From assembly GCA_003164815.1 (NCBI GenBank), contig PLUF01000095.1, positions 1 to 64,000 on the forward strand: a stretch of 64,000 nt of DNA. The letters run 5' to 3'. Positions 16,459 through 25,824 of this stretch are shown here, piece by piece. A program made the position numbers and the translations under genes. The notes under the pieces are model-generated. The model worked only from the letters and a program-made list of their open reading frames with translations, had not been told where the DNA came from and searched no databases. Each line of letters starts with the position of its first letter. The stretch's first letter is position 1. This DNA comes from Candidatus Gagatemarchaeum stordalenia (GTDB taxonomy: Archaea; Thermoproteota; Nitrososphaeria; Nitrososphaerales; Gagatemarchaeaceae).

Positions 16459-17244
16459 ATGGACCGCCTGAAGGGGAGGGTAGCCCTAATCACGGGTTCG
16501 GGTTCGGGGATGGGCAGGGCGACTGCGAGGCTCTTCTCGAAGGAAGGGGCAACGGTCGCAGTCAGCGACATCGACGAGAGAGGAGGGAACGAAACTGTTG
16601 CCGCCGTCAGGGCGGAGGGAGGAGTGGCATCTTTCTTCAGGTGTGACGTGACGAAGGGCGTCGAAGTCAAAGCTACGGTAGACGCGATAATCGCGAAGTA
16701 TGGGAGAATCGACATAGTCCACAGCCACGTCGGCGGCGACATCGGTCCCGCCGACACCGTCGTCGAAGACAGCGAAGAGGATTGGGAGAGACTGATGAAC
16801 CTCAACATCAAGAGCCATTTCCTGGTTACCAAGAGTGTGATACCCCACATGATCAGACAGGGCGGCGGAGCGATAATCATCACCATCACCACGAACGCTT
16901 TCATGAACTACCGCCACGTGCAGGCCTACGGGACGACGAAGTCGGCCCTGATCCAGCTGACGAAGTCCCTGGCGATGGACTACGCCGAGAACAACATCAG
17001 GGTGAACGCGCTGGCGCCGGGAGAGATCCTCACGCCGCTCTGGGAGAAGCACTTCAACGCCCATCCCAATCCTGCGGAAGCCAAGGAGGCGGTTCGCAGG
17101 AAGATCCCCATAGGGCGGATAGGGACCGCCGAGGAGGTCGCCTCGTGCGCCCTGTTCTTCGCGTCGGACGACGCGAGGTACGTCACCGGGAACATCTTGT
17201 TCGTCGACGGCGGCCTCATGGCAGGCTTCTACGATCCGTCATAG
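16459..17244 (+). CDS. Short-chain dehydrogenase/reductase (SDR)
   Basis: Classical SDR of 261 residues with Rossmann motif TGSGSGMGRATA, D at the end of strand beta-2 (SDIDERGG, pointing to NAD), catalytic YGTTK, and C-terminal VTGNILFVDGG. Two active-site positions differ from consensus: the NNAG segment reads SHVGGD, and the catalytic Ser position, 13 before Tyr, is Thr. I placed the start at ATG 16459, 27 bases after CGCTTATCATT. The frame's upstream extension covers the inverted-repeat region and is not protein-like. Substrate unknown. Confidence 0.88.
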   Translation: MDRLKGRVALITGSGSGMGRATARLFSKEGATVAVSDIDERGGNETVAAVRAEGGVASFFRCDVTKGVEVKATVDAIIAKYGRIDIVHSHVGGDIGPADTVVEDSEEDWERLMNLNIKSHFLVTKSVIPHMIRQGGGAIIITITTNAFMNYRHVQAYGTTKSALIQLTKSLAMDYAENNIRVNALAPGEILTPLWEKHFNAHPNPAEAKEAVRRKIPIGRIGTAEEVASCALFFASDDARYVTGNILFVDGGLMAGFYDPS

Positions 17245-17334
17245 CGAGAGCCTTCGTCGTGTTCTGTTCCTAGGAGGTCCCGCCGAAGGGATTCAGTGAA
17301 CCCCTCGGTCCAACGTCCAGAGGTGATTGAGAGC

Positions 17335-17408
17335 GGGCCCGGCCGGATTTGAACCGGCGGCATCTAGCTTCGCAGGCTAGCATTCTATCCATACTGAACT
17401 ACGGGCCC
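17335..17408 (-). tRNA. tRNA-Arg (anticodon GCG)
   Basis: The complement gives acceptor GGGCCCG paired with CGGGCCC, a D arm GTTC/GAAT, an anticodon stem CTAGC/GCTAG with loop CTGCGAA (anticodon GCG), a five-base variable loop, and T arm GCCGG-TTCAAAT-CCGGC. The length is 74 with no intron and no encoded CCA. It reads CGC/CGU Arg codons. A TATA-like box on the minus strand (AAAGTTATTAGG, 17435-17446) sits ~30 bases upstream. Confidence 0.96.
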
Positions 17409-17504
17409 GACAAAACGGGCTCCCCATTGTTGGGCCTAATAACTTTCTTCGGCGAGACGTGTGTCTCTGGCCGTTTCGGCCTAATAGGCTACCGAACTTT
17501 TGGT

Positions 17505-19151
17505 CTAGCTCTTTCTTGAGTTATCGAGCGCGGCGGTAATCTTGTTCGCGGTCGCTCCCTGGCCTGCGTCCATTATGTACGGGCCTAGCCTCGGTCCCCT
17601 CTCCGTCCCGAGGAGGATATGGTAGATAGCAGAGAAGAACTTGCTTGGCTCCGTCCCGCTGCTCCTGATCGACTCGAACGCGGCGCCCTGGATCTCGTCC
17701 GAAGTCTTGGACTGGGCGAGGGCCTCCGCGAACGACCGGAGGGCGCTGACCGTCTTTGCGTCCCAGTCCGGAGGCGTCTGCGGGGCCTTCGGGAGGTCGG
17801 ACTCCGCCGTCTTCTCCACCCTCAGGTTCGCGTCGCGGGCCCATTTTGCGGCCCAGCCTATGCGGGTCGAGAGCTCCGGCGAGGGTCCCGCGACCGCCCC
17901 GTTCGATATCAGGCGCTTCGTGACGAACTCCTCGACCGCGCCTTCGGGGGCCACCACGGCCAGCTCGGCGACCTGGCGGTAGGGAACGTGAACGCCGGGA
18001 TGCGGGGGGACCGAGGTCAGCACCGTGTACTCATACAGGCCCCTCTGCTTCGCGTCCTTCATGGTGTTGGGGTCCCTCTGCTTCGAGAAGTAGTAGGCCT
18101 CGAGCTCGTCGAACTCGTCCATGTAGGTCGGGACGTCGTCGACCGATATGTTCCTCGCGCCGACGATCCGCTTGAACATGAGGAGCCTGAGGCTGTCGGG
18201 CGAGGCGTAGGCCAGCCACTCCTGGGGAGTCAGGACGTTGCCGACCGATTTCGCTATCTTGCGACCGGCCTTGTCCTGGAAGAGCTCGTAGGCGGCGTGG
18301 TGCGGAGGAGCGCGCTTGAGCACGTTCTCGCATATCCAGTCGTTGACCTTGACCGAGTCCGCGATGTCCTTGCCGTAGGCCTCGAACCTGATGTCGAGCG
18401 CGGCCCAGCGGGCCGCAAACTCGCTCTTCCACGCGAGCTTCCCCTCTCCCTCGGTTATGCTGCGATCGCCCTCGTAGCCGCACCCCTGGACAAGCTTGTC
18501 GCGGATCTGGGCGCTGTCGCACTTGTAGTGCACGACGCCCCGCGCCGCATCGTAGCCGGTGACCTTCGTGGTGTAGAGCCTGCCGCAGTTCTTGCAGATG
18601 GGGGTGTACGGGAAGACAGATTGGTACTTGTCCTGGCCGGTGAGTTCCTTGATCTTGTCCCCTATCACCTCCGCGTTCTCCAGGATTATCTTGATCTGGT
18701 CGTTGAGCAGGCCCCTCTTGTAGGCCTCGGCACCGCTCATGAAGGTGTAGTCTATCCCGAGCATGTCGAGCGAGGCCTTCAGCAGCGACCCGACGTGCTC
18801 GCCGAAGGACTTGTGGCACTCGAAGGGGTCGGGGATGCGCGTCACCGGGTGCGCGATGTAGTCGTTGAGCCACTCCGGGAACCCGGCGGGGACCTTCCTG
18901 AAGCCGTCGAGGTCGTCCGAGTATGCGATGAGCTCTGATTTGTATCCAAGGCCCTCGAGGGCCATCTTGACCCCGTAGGATCTGATGGCGTCACCCACGC
19001 TACCGATGTGCGGGAGTCCTGAGGCCCCCAGGCCGCTCTCGACCCTGATCAGCGAGAGGTCACGGCCGAGCGACCGGTCCCTCTCTATGACCTCGCTGGC
19101 CACTCGGTCCAGCCACGTCCCCCTGCCGATTATCTTGACCTGCTGCGACAA
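17505..19151 (-). CDS. lysK: Class I lysyl-tRNA synthetase (LysK)
   Basis: The 548-residue protein is of the archaeal class I LysRS type, not the class II LysS. It has a HIGH-type SGLPHIGSVGD near residue 45 and KMSKS-type RKIAKSVGN near 290. A Cys-rich insertion (CKNCGRLYTTKV and CDSAQIRDKLVQGCG) is likely a zinc site, and the C-terminus is alpha-helical cage-like. TTG 19151 is ~31 bases after AATCTCTTTAATC on the minus strand, so the start is probably leaderless. It follows cdc48 by 50 bp on the same strand but appears to have its own promoter. Confidence 0.95.
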   Translation of the reverse strand: MSQQVKIIGRGTWLDRVASEVIERDRSLGRDLSLIRVESGLGASGLPHIGSVGDAIRSYGVKMALEGLGYKSELIAYSDDLDGFRKVPAGFPEWLNDYIAHPVTRIPDPFECHKSFGEHVGSLLKASLDMLGIDYTFMSGAEAYKRGLLNDQIKIILENAEVIGDKIKELTGQDKYQSVFPYTPICKNCGRLYTTKVTGYDAARGVVHYKCDSAQIRDKLVQGCGYEGDRSITEGEGKLAWKSEFAARWAALDIRFEAYGKDIADSVKVNDWICENVLKRAPPHHAAYELFQDKAGRKIAKSVGNVLTPQEWLAYASPDSLRLLMFKRIVGARNISVDDVPTYMDEFDELEAYYFSKQRDPNTMKDAKQRGLYEYTVLTSVPPHPGVHVPYRQVAELAVVAPEGAVEEFVTKRLISNGAVAGPSPELSTRIGWAAKWARDANLRVEKTAESDLPKAPQTPPDWDAKTVSALRSFAEALAQSKTSDEIQGAAFESIRSSGTEPSKFFSAIYHILLGTERGPRLGPYIMDAGQGATANKITAALDNSRKS

Positions 19152-19201
19152 ACAAGGTGAGGGGGGTGCCGCGGCCGATTAAAGAGATTACGGGCCCCTT
19201 T

Positions 19202-21391
19202 TTAGCGGTAGTAGGGGACCGTGACCTTCTCCATCGGCTTGGACTCCCTCGAGGTGCGGACCTTCTTCGCCGCCTTCTTGAAGTGGTCCATCGTGACGAT
19301 TGCCTCCTTGATGTGAGCCTTTGCGTCGTCGATCTTCGGGTACTTCGCGACGTACTCCTGGAGGACCATCGAGACGGCGGTGTTGGTCAGCGCGGCCAGG
19401 TCGGCCCCACTGAACCCTTCGGTCATCTCGACGAGCGCGTCGACGTCGACGTCGGGGTCCTTCTGCTTCCCTTCGAGGGAGAGGCTGAGTATCTGGAGCC
19501 TCGCTTCCTTGTTCGGGAGCGGTATGGAGATTATCTTGTCGAACCTGCCTGGCCGCACGAGCGCCGGGTCCACCATGTCGATCCTGTTCGTCGCCGCGAG
19601 AACCACGACTCCGGTGAGAGCCTGGATCCCGTCGAGCTCGGTCAGGAGCTGGCTGACGACCCTCTCGGTGACCATGCTGTCCCCTCCCATGCCCCTCGTC
19701 GGGGCGAGGGCGTCGATCTCGTCGAAGAAGATCACGCAGGGCGATGCCTGGCGCGCCCTCCTGAAGACCTCGCGGACGCCTCTCTCAGACTCGCCGACCC
19801 ACTTGCTGAGGAGCTCGGGGCCGCGGATGCTGATGAAGTTCGCCTCGCTCTCGGTCGCTACCGCCTTCGCGAGGAGGGTCTTCCCGGTCCCGGACGGCCC
19901 GTGCAGGAGGACTCCCTTGGGCATGTTGTACCCTATGACCTTGTAGAGGTCCTGGAACTTTAGCGGCCACTCGACGGCCTCCTGGAGCTCTTTCTTCACG
20001 TCCTCGAGTCCGCCTATCTCGGACCACTTCACGTCCGGTGTCTCGAGGTAGACCTCGCGCATCGCGGAGGGCATGACGTCCTTCAGCGCCTCCTCGAAGT
20101 CGTTCATGGTGACGATGAGCTTGTCGAGGACCTCGGGGCTCAGCCTCTCCTCTCCGAGCTTGAGCACCGGGAGCATCCTACGCAGCGTCTTCATCGCCGC
20201 CTCCTTGCAGAGGTACTCGGCGTCAGCGCCCACGAACCCGTGGGTCACCGCCGCGAGCCTTTCGAGGTCGACGTCCTGGGTCAGCGGCATGTGGCGTGTG
20301 TGTATCTGCAGTATCTCGTATCGGCCCTTCTTGTCTGGGACCTTGATCTCGATTTCCCTGTCGAAACGTCCGGGGCGTCTGAGGGCCGGGTCGATAGCGT
20401 TCGGGCGGTTCGTCGCCGCTATCACGATGACCTTGCCTCTTGCCTCCAGCCCGTCCATGAGGGATAGTAGCTGCGAGACGACCCTGCGCTCTACCTCGCC
20501 GGTGACCTCCTCTCTCTTCGGCGCTATCGAGTCGATCTCGTCGATGAATATGATGGTCGGGGCCTTCTCCTTCGCCTCCTTGAAGATCTCCCTGAGCCTC
20601 GCCTCTGACTCGCCGTAGAACTTGCTCATGATCTCAGGGCCCGAGATCGGTATGAAGTGCGCGTTGCTCTCGGTGGCTACCGCCTTCGCCAGCAGGGTCT
20701 TCCCTGTCCCCGGCGGCCCATAGAGGAGCACTCCCTTGGGCGCCTCGACACCGAGCTTCTCGAAGATCTCTGGGTGGCGGAGCGGGAGCTCAATCATCTC
20801 CCTCACCTTCTGGATCTCGTCCTTGAGACCTCCGATGTCCTCGTAGGTGACCTGGGGCACTCCTCTGAGCGCCTCTCCCTTCTCGGAGATCACGAACACG
20901 GTCCTCTGCGTTATCAGGGCCGCCTCTGCGGCAGGGCTTAGGCCGACCACCTGGAAGGTCAACCTGCCTCCGAAGTACGGGATCATGACGTTGTCTCCCT
21001 TGGTTACAGGGACGCTCTCCAGCGCGTCTGCGAGGTATCTCTCGTCGATCGGAGGCACCGCCTCAAGCGGCGCTACGACGACCTTCTCGGCAGGAGGAGC
21101 CTTGACCTTCTTCACGGTAACCATGTCACCGATGGCGACGCCTGCGTTGTTCCTAATCAGCCCGTCTATCCGTACTATCCCACGGCCTTCGTCTGAGGGA
21201 TAGAGCGGCAGACACTTTGCGACAGTCCTTCTCTTCCCGCGAATCTCTATGACGTCCCCCGTCGAGGCGTCGAGTGCATCCATAGCATCATAGTCTATTC
21301 TGGCAACCCCGCGTCCCACATCCCTGGTGTAGGCTTCCAGTACCTTCAGTTGGACTTGTTGCTGGCTCACGCCTTTATCACTTTCAGACAA
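19202..21391 (-). CDS. cdc48: Cdc48/p97-type AAA ATPase
   Basis: The 729-residue unfoldase has an N-terminal double-psi barrel domain (to about 185) and two AAA modules. D1 has [15 protein letters not shown] (~225) and [14 protein letters not shown]2 has [15 protein letters not shown] (~505) and [13 protein letters not shown]. Sensor and SRH regions ([38 protein letters not shown]) are intact. The extreme C-terminus is VTVPYYR, which fits the hydrophobic-Tyr-X motif used to dock on the 20S proteasome. TTG 21391 overlaps the upstream hsp20 stop by 8 bases; GTG 21370 is the alternative. Co-transcription with hsp20 is likely. Confidence 0.95.
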   Translation of the reverse strand: MSESDKGVSQQQVQLKVLEAYTRDVGRGVARIDYDAMDALDASTGDVIEIRGKRRTVAKCLPLYPSDEGRGIVRIDGLIRNNAGVAIGDMVTVKKVKAPPAEKVVVAPLEAVPPIDERYLADALESVPVTKGDNVMIPYFGGRLTFQVVGLSPAAEAALITQRTVFVISEKGEALRGVPQVTYEDIGGLKDEIQKVREMIELPLRHPEIFEKLGVEAPKGVLLYGPPGTGKTLLAKAVATESNAHFIPISGPEIMSKFYGESEARLREIFKEAKEKAPTIIFIDEIDSIAPKREEVTGEVERRVVSQLLSLMDGLEARGKVIVIAATNRPNAIDPALRRPGRFDREIEIKVPDKKGRYEILQIHTRHMPLTQDVDLERLAAVTHGFVGADAEYLCKEAAMKTLRRMLPVLKLGEERLSPEVLDKLIVTMNDFEEALKDVMPSAMREVYLETPDVKWSEIGGLEDVKKELQEAVEWPLKFQDLYKVIGYNMPKGVLLHGPSGTGKTLLAKAVATESEANFISIRGPELLSKWVGESERGVREVFRRARQASPCVIFFDEIDALAPTRGMGGDSMVTERVVSQLLTELDGIQALTGVVVLAATNRIDMVDPALVRPGRFDKIISIPLPNKEARLQILSLSLEGKQKDPDVDVDALVEMTEGFSGADLAALTNTAVSMVLQEYVAKYPKIDDAKAHIKEAIVTMDHFKKAAKKVRTSRESKPMEKVTVPYYR

Positions 21392-21902
21392 CTCTGACTC
21401 GCCTGTATCCCTTATTAGTGTTGTCCCTCAGTTTGAAGACCACCTCGAGCAGACCGTTGTTGAACGATGCCGAGCCCGAGTCCGGGTCGATGTCGCGCTG
21501 GAGGTCTATCTCCGTCCTGTACTTCCTCTCATCCTTCGCAGCCTCCAGGGTCACCTTGTCCTCGAGGGCGGATATTTGCACGTCCTCCTTGCTCACGCCG
21601 GGCATCTCGACCAGCAGCTTCAGGTTTCCCTCCTTCTCGTCTATTATCTGCTCGTAGATGGGAGCCCTGAACCCGTCAGGACCTATCAGGTTGTCTCCGA
21701 AGAACTGGATCCGGGGCTTGCCTTCGGGCCCGAACCCCATGGCCATCCCGGCCACGACCGGCTTTGAAAATGCCTTCTGTCCCGTGTTTACGCTGGATTT
21801 CACTGCGTCTTCCACGCTACGTTCGAACTCCTCGAAGTAGCGGTCGAGCTCTTCGAGCATATCTCGTAGGTTCTTTCTTCTTTCCTCGGACAAATTAACC
21901 AC
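21384..21902 (-). CDS. hsp20: Small heat shock protein (Hsp20/alpha-crystallin)
   Basis: This 172-residue chaperone has an N-terminal helical arm (EERRKNLRDMLEELDRYFEEFERS). Its alpha-crystallin domain starts at YEQIIDEKEGNLKLLVEMPGVSKEDVQI and ends with SFNNGLLEVVFKLRD, followed by a basic tail GYRRVRVV. The usual IxI/V tail motif is reduced to VRVV. GTG 21902 lies inside the 17-bp palindrome at 21894-21910, so a bound repressor would cover the start of the message. The cdc48 gene follows with an 8-base overlap. Confidence 0.9.
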   Translation of the reverse strand: MVNLSEERRKNLRDMLEELDRYFEEFERSVEDAVKSSVNTGQKAFSKPVVAGMAMGFGPEGKPRIQFFGDNLIGPDGFRAPIYEQIIDEKEGNLKLLVEMPGVSKEDVQISALEDKVTLEAAKDERKYRTEIDLQRDIDPDSGSASFNNGLLEVVFKLRDNTNKGYRRVRVV

Positions 21903-21926
21903 TGGTTAATTAGCTCATGGTTAAAT
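21894..21926. promoter_or_regulatory. Palindromic operator and overlapping divergent promoters of hsp20-cdc48 / phr-like gene
   Basis: ATTAACCACTGGTTAAT (21894-21910) is a perfect inverted repeat with 8-base arms and one central base. A third half-site TGGTTAAAT follows at 21918-21926. The leftward TATA-like AAACATTTAACC sits ~24 bases before GTG 21902. The rightward ATGTTTTTAAG (21925-21935) sits ~30 bases before ATG 21961. The operator therefore spans the hsp20 start and abuts both promoters. Confidence 0.7.
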
Positions 21927-21960
21927 GTTTTTAAGTCTTTCGTCCAGGGCACATCTCGGC

Positions 21961-22569
21961 ATGGCTTCAATCGAGGACATCGCAGATTCCAGGGTGAGGC
22001 TTACGATCGCGAGCGCCATATCATCGCGGCCAAGGACGCTCGGCGAGCTCGCCGAGGTGACCGGAATCTCTGTGCAAGGGGTCCTTAAACACCTGAACAA
22101 GCTTTCCGAGTCGGGGATATTGAGGACGAGAAACCTTCCTTCAGGGGAGTACCTCAGGCCGAGGAAGCTCTACTTCATCGATTCGAGGAGGGTCGCAAAC
22201 TACTCGGAGGGGGAGATGATCGTGGCCACCTTGGGCGAACAGACCGGAGCTGGCGAACTCAGGGTCGACGACCCCTACGCCGAGCTGGACGGCCTGGCCC
22301 AGGACATCATAGTCATGAGGAGGAGGGCCAGGGAGCTCTCTGCGCGTATGAAGCGGATGATAGAGGAGGTGACCGAGAACGAGTCCAGAATCGCCAGGCT
22401 GATCGAGGGACTCAAGCTCTCCTCCGAGGAGAAGCAGATAGCACGTCTTATCTTCGGCGACGATGGACCGGAGCAGGCGAGGAGGATCTTGAGGAAATAC
22501 TACGGATGCGCGAACCCTGAATCGGCCATCCAGGGTGTCGTCGAGAAGCTGGCGGGGGCAGTGATATGA
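21961..22569 (+). CDS. Winged-helix regulator, Phr-like heat-shock repressor candidate
   Basis: The 202-residue protein has an ArsR-type winged helix in the first ~75 residues (RLTIASAISSRPRTLGELAEVTGISVQGVLKHLNKLSESGILRT). Middle and C-terminal helices suit dimerisation (MRRRARELSARMKRMIEEVTENESRIARLI). Pyrococcus Phr is also ~202 residues and represses its own gene, hsp20 and an AAA ATPase gene, exactly the neighbours seen here. I infer the same role from context and size, not from a close sequence match. ATG 21961 follows a TATA box by ~30 bases. The surE start overlaps its stop by 4 bases. Confidence 0.75.
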   Translation: MASIEDIADSRVRLTIASAISSRPRTLGELAEVTGISVQGVLKHLNKLSESGILRTRNLPSGEYLRPRKLYFIDSRRVANYSEGEMIVATLGEQTGAGELRVDDPYAELDGLAQDIIVMRRRARELSARMKRMIEEVTENESRIARLIEGLKLSSEEKQIARLIFGDDGPEQARRILRKYYGCANPESAIQGVVEKLAGAVI

Positions 22570-23420
22570 AGAAGTCCGCCCTGATAATGGTTACCAACGA
22601 CGATGGGGTCTTCAGCCCGGGCATCGTGGCGCTGACCGACGCCGTCGAGCGCTATGCACACGTCGCGGTGATCGCACCAGAGGGCCAGCAGAGCGCGGCC
22701 GGGATGAGCCTGACGTTCCACAGACCGCTGCGCGTCGAGAAGGTTCTGGTCCACGGCAGGTCCTGTCACGCGGTATCCGGGAGCCCCGCCGATTCTGTGA
22801 TGGTAGGCGTGAACAAGCTGCTCCCTCGACATCCCGACATGGTGGTCTCTGGGATCAACGTAGGGGAGAACCTCACAATACAGGACATCCTGGCCTCAGG
22901 GACGGTCGCGGCCGCGATGGAGGCGGCCCTGCTCGGGATCCCATCGCTCGCCTTCTCGATGGAGGTGCCGGGGAACAAGCAGTTCAGCCACGGGCAGAAG
23001 AACAACCGCTTCGACCTGCCGGCCATGGTCGCCGCTGAGATAACCCACGAGGTGCTCCTGAACGGGCTCCCTCCGGGAGTGAGTCTCCTCAACGTGAACT
23101 TCCCATGGAAGACCCAGGTGGGGACGAAGGTCAAGATGACCTCAATCGAGGTCCGGAAGTACAGGGACTACGTGCTCCAGAGGAAAGACCCGAGGGGCAG
23201 GCCGTACTACTGGGTCTGGGGCGCGAGGCTACCCACCTACAAGAAGGACTCGGACGTCTACGCCGTCCACAGGGACGAGACCATCTCGATATCCCCGCTC
23301 TCGCTGGATCTGACCCCTTCCGTAGCCGGACAGACCAGGTCGCTCGGGAAACACCTCGAGTCGAGGATAGGGGCGATGTACGATACACTATCAAAGATAA
23401 ATACGAACAAGGATGATTGA
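22566..23420 (+). CDS. surE: SurE 5'/3'-nucleotidase
   Basis: The 284-residue phosphatase dephosphorylates nucleoside monophosphates and perhaps short polyphosphate. The N-terminal signature VTNDDGVFSPGI holds the metal-binding Asp pair. APEGQQSAAGMSLTF and VSGINVGEN give the other metal ligands, and SGTVAAAMEAAL is the conserved helix. The gene overlaps the regulator stop by ATGA, so the two are translationally coupled. Confidence 0.93.
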   Translation: MKKSALIMVTNDDGVFSPGIVALTDAVERYAHVAVIAPEGQQSAAGMSLTFHRPLRVEKVLVHGRSCHAVSGSPADSVMVGVNKLLPRHPDMVVSGINVGENLTIQDILASGTVAAAMEAALLGIPSLAFSMEVPGNKQFSHGQKNNRFDLPAMVAAEITHEVLLNGLPPGVSLLNVNFPWKTQVGTKVKMTSIEVRKYRDYVLQRKDPRGRPYYWVWGARLPTYKKDSDVYAVHRDETISISPLSLDLTPSVAGQTRSLGKHLESRIGAMYDTLSKINTNKDD

Positions 23421-23459
23421 GACTACAGGTGGAGAATCGATGGGGGTTGGTGCCTAGGT

Positions 23460-23981
23460 TTGGCGAATAGGTCGAGGGCGTGGGGCTCTCCGACCGCTCC
23501 GGTCGCGCCCCTTCCGGTAAGGTTCGTCATCCTCTCCACGGTCGTGAAACTTGCCTTTCCGCCCCTATACCTCTCGTCCCTGCCGAAGAGGGCCATCGGC
23601 TTCGCATTTCCCAGCGGCAACGAGGGAAAGCTCCTCGGTCTAGCCCTGCTGGGGGTGACGACCTCGATCGGACTGCTCCTGGCAAAGTCAATCGGACCTG
23701 TCGGACTCCTCCTAATGGTCTGGCTCACCGGTGGGACGGGAGCGCTGATGCTCTACAACTCGACGCAGTGCAGGGTGGCGTTCCTCAAGGAGTACTGCTC
23801 GGCCTGCAGGCTGAGGCCGATCATCGAGGAGCACGAGTCGATGCACCTCAACGGGGAGAGGAGCGAGGACGTCCTCTGGAGAGAGACGAGGAAGAAGTAC
23901 ACATACGAGGGCCTATCGCTCGCGGGCGACCCGAAAATCTGCAGCTTCTGCCCGATCGCCAAAAAGCTAAGAAACGCCTGA
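23460..23981 (+). CDS. Membrane protein with cysteine-rich cytoplasmic tail
   Basis: The 173-residue protein starts at TTG 23460. Two hydrophobic hairpins lie near residues 25-45 and 58-98. The tail carries Cys in QCRVAFLKEYCSACRL and KICSFCPIAKK, making CxxC pairs that could bind zinc or a metal centre, and an acidic-basic helix between them. AAAGATAAATACGAAC (23395-23410) inside the surE 3' end may be its promoter. The ABCE1 gene follows after 16 bp. I do not recognise the family. Confidence 0.6.
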   Translation: MANRSRAWGSPTAPVAPLPVRFVILSTVVKLAFPPLYLSSLPKRAIGFAFPSGNEGKLLGLALLGVTTSIGLLLAKSIGPVGLLLMVWLTGGTGALMLYNSTQCRVAFLKEYCSACRLRPIIEEHESMHLNGERSEDVLWRETRKKYTYEGLSLAGDPKICSFCPIAKKLRNA

Positions 23982-23997
23982 GAAGGGGTGGGCAGTC

Positions 23998-25809
23998 TTG
24001 GTTCACCGCGTCGCTGTACTCGACTCCGACCTGTGCCACTCGGACAAGTGCGGCATAGAGTGCATCAGGGACTGCCCGGTGAACATCAACGGCGAGCAGT
24101 GCATAGTCCTGGGAGATGAGAAGCTCGCCGTCATCTCGGAGTCGCTCTGCATCGGGTGCGGGATCTGCGTCAAGGTCTGCCCCTTCGAGGCGATCACCAT
24201 CCTCAACCTGGGCGAGGAGCTCAAGCAGGACAAGATCCACCAGTACGGGATAAACTCGTTCAGGCTCTACCGGCTTCCGACGCCGAGGAAGGGCCGGGTC
24301 GTCGGGCTCGTGGGCAGGAACGGCGTCGGCAAGTCGACCGCGCTGCAGATCCTCTCCGGGCAGCTCATCCCGAACCTGGGGGACTACCAGAAGGAGCCCT
24401 CGTGGGACAGGTTCCTGTCGTACCTCAGCGGGAGGGAGATGAAGGAGCACTTCAAGAGGATCGAGCAGGGGGAGATCAGGGTCTCGCTCAAGCCCCAGGC
24501 GGTCTACAAGCTGCCCGAGGTGTGGAAGAAGGACGTGAGGTCCCTGCTGGAGAAGGTCGACGAGACGCACGCGATGGACGAGACGGTCAGGGAGCTCGGG
24601 CTCGGAGAGGCGCTCGAGAAGAAAGTCCCGGACCTGAGCGGGGGGGAGCTGCAGCGGGTCGCGGTGGCGGTAGCGGCGATGAAGGACGCAGACATCTACC
24701 TCTTCGACGAACCTTCGTCCTACAACGACATCTACCAGAGGCTTGCGGTCTCGAGGCTGATCCGCTCGATCGCGGCGAAGGACAAGTACGTCGTCCTCGT
24801 GGAGCACGACATCACATTCCTGGACTACGCCAGCGACTACGTGCAGATAATCTACGGCGAGCCGGGTGCGTACGGTGTAGTCTCCTCCCTCTACCCCTCG
24901 CGGACCGGGATAAACTCCCTGCTGGAGGGGATGCTGCCGCAGGAGAACATCAGGTTCAGGGACAGGGCGGTCACGTTCGAGACCGTCACGTCGATGGAGA
25001 GCCAGCAGTCGGAGGAGGTGATTGCGAGCTACACCGACATAGCGAAGACGTTCCCGGGGTTCAAGCTCAAGGCGAAGGGCGGAGAGCTGACGAGGGGGAT
25101 CGTGCTCGGGATAATAGGGGCGAACGCCCTCGGGAAGACGACGTTCCTCCGGATTCTCGCGGGAGAGGAGAAGCCCGAGAGCGGGTCGATCAACCTCGGG
25201 GCGAAGATAGCGTACAAGCCGCAGTACCTGAAGTCTGACTTCTCCGGGACGGTTCAGGAGTTCTTCCTCGAGAAGGTCGGCAAGGGCTTCGACGAACCGA
25301 ACCTCCAGGCGAACCTCGCCGTCCCGCTCAGGATCGAGAAGCTGCTCGCCAGGCAGATGTCCGAGCTCAGCGGCGGAGAGCTGCAGAAGGTGGCGATCGT
25401 GACGACGTTCGCCCAGGAGGCGGACCTCTACGCGCTCGACGAGCCTTCGGCCTTCGTGGACGTGGAGGACCGGTTCGTCATAGCCAAGGCGATCAGCAGG
25501 CTCGTCAAGGCCGTGGGCAAGAGCGCGATGGTCATCGACCACGACATCCAGCTCCTCGACCTCGTCTCCGACAAGATGCTGGTCTTCACCGGCAAACCAG
25601 GCGTAGAGGGCGAGGCGACCGCCCCGATGGGCAAGGAGGAGGGGATGAACATCTTCCTCAGGGAGGTCGGGCTCACCTACCGCCGGGACATCAACAGCGG
25701 AAGGCCGCGGGTGAACAAGCCCGACAGCAAGGTCGACAGGGAGCAGAAGGAGAAAGGACAGTACTACTACGTCTCCAAGCTCGCGGCCGCCGAGCCGTCG
25801 GAAGAGTAG
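23998..25809 (+). CDS. abcE1: ABCE1/Rli1 ribosome recycling factor
   Basis: The 603-residue protein has an N-terminal pair of 4Fe-4S clusters (eight Cys: DKCGIECIRDCPV, CIGCGICVKVCPF) and two ABC ATPase domains. NBD1 has GRNGVGKST and LSGGELQRVAVA, and NBD2 has GANALGKTT and LSGGELQKVAIV. The hinge regions are conserved. It splits post-termination ribosomes together with aRF1/Pelota. The TTG start at 23998 is the only one that keeps the first cluster intact. It is the most conserved gene in this operon-like run. Confidence 0.97.
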   Translation: MVHRVAVLDSDLCHSDKCGIECIRDCPVNINGEQCIVLGDEKLAVISESLCIGCGICVKVCPFEAITILNLGEELKQDKIHQYGINSFRLYRLPTPRKGRVVGLVGRNGVGKSTALQILSGQLIPNLGDYQKEPSWDRFLSYLSGREMKEHFKRIEQGEIRVSLKPQAVYKLPEVWKKDVRSLLEKVDETHAMDETVRELGLGEALEKKVPDLSGGELQRVAVAVAAMKDADIYLFDEPSSYNDIYQRLAVSRLIRSIAAKDKYVVLVEHDITFLDYASDYVQIIYGEPGAYGVVSSLYPSRTGINSLLEGMLPQENIRFRDRAVTFETVTSMESQQSEEVIASYTDIAKTFPGFKLKAKGGELTRGIVLGIIGANALGKTTFLRILAGEEKPESGSINLGAKIAYKPQYLKSDFSGTVQEFFLEKVGKGFDEPNLQANLAVPLRIEKLLARQMSELSGGELQKVAIVTTFAQEADLYALDEPSAFVDVEDRFVIAKAISRLVKAVGKSAMVIDHDIQLLDLVSDKMLVFTGKPGVEGEATAPMGKEEGMNIFLREVGLTYRRDINSGRPRVNKPDSKVDREQKEKGQYYYVSKLAAAEPSEE

Positions 25810-25824
25810 CGAAGTGCGCCCGTC

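Noticed and set aside
17619-18938. A 439-codon plus-strand frame inside lysK
   Set aside because: It is an antisense shadow; lysK has clear motifs on the minus strand.
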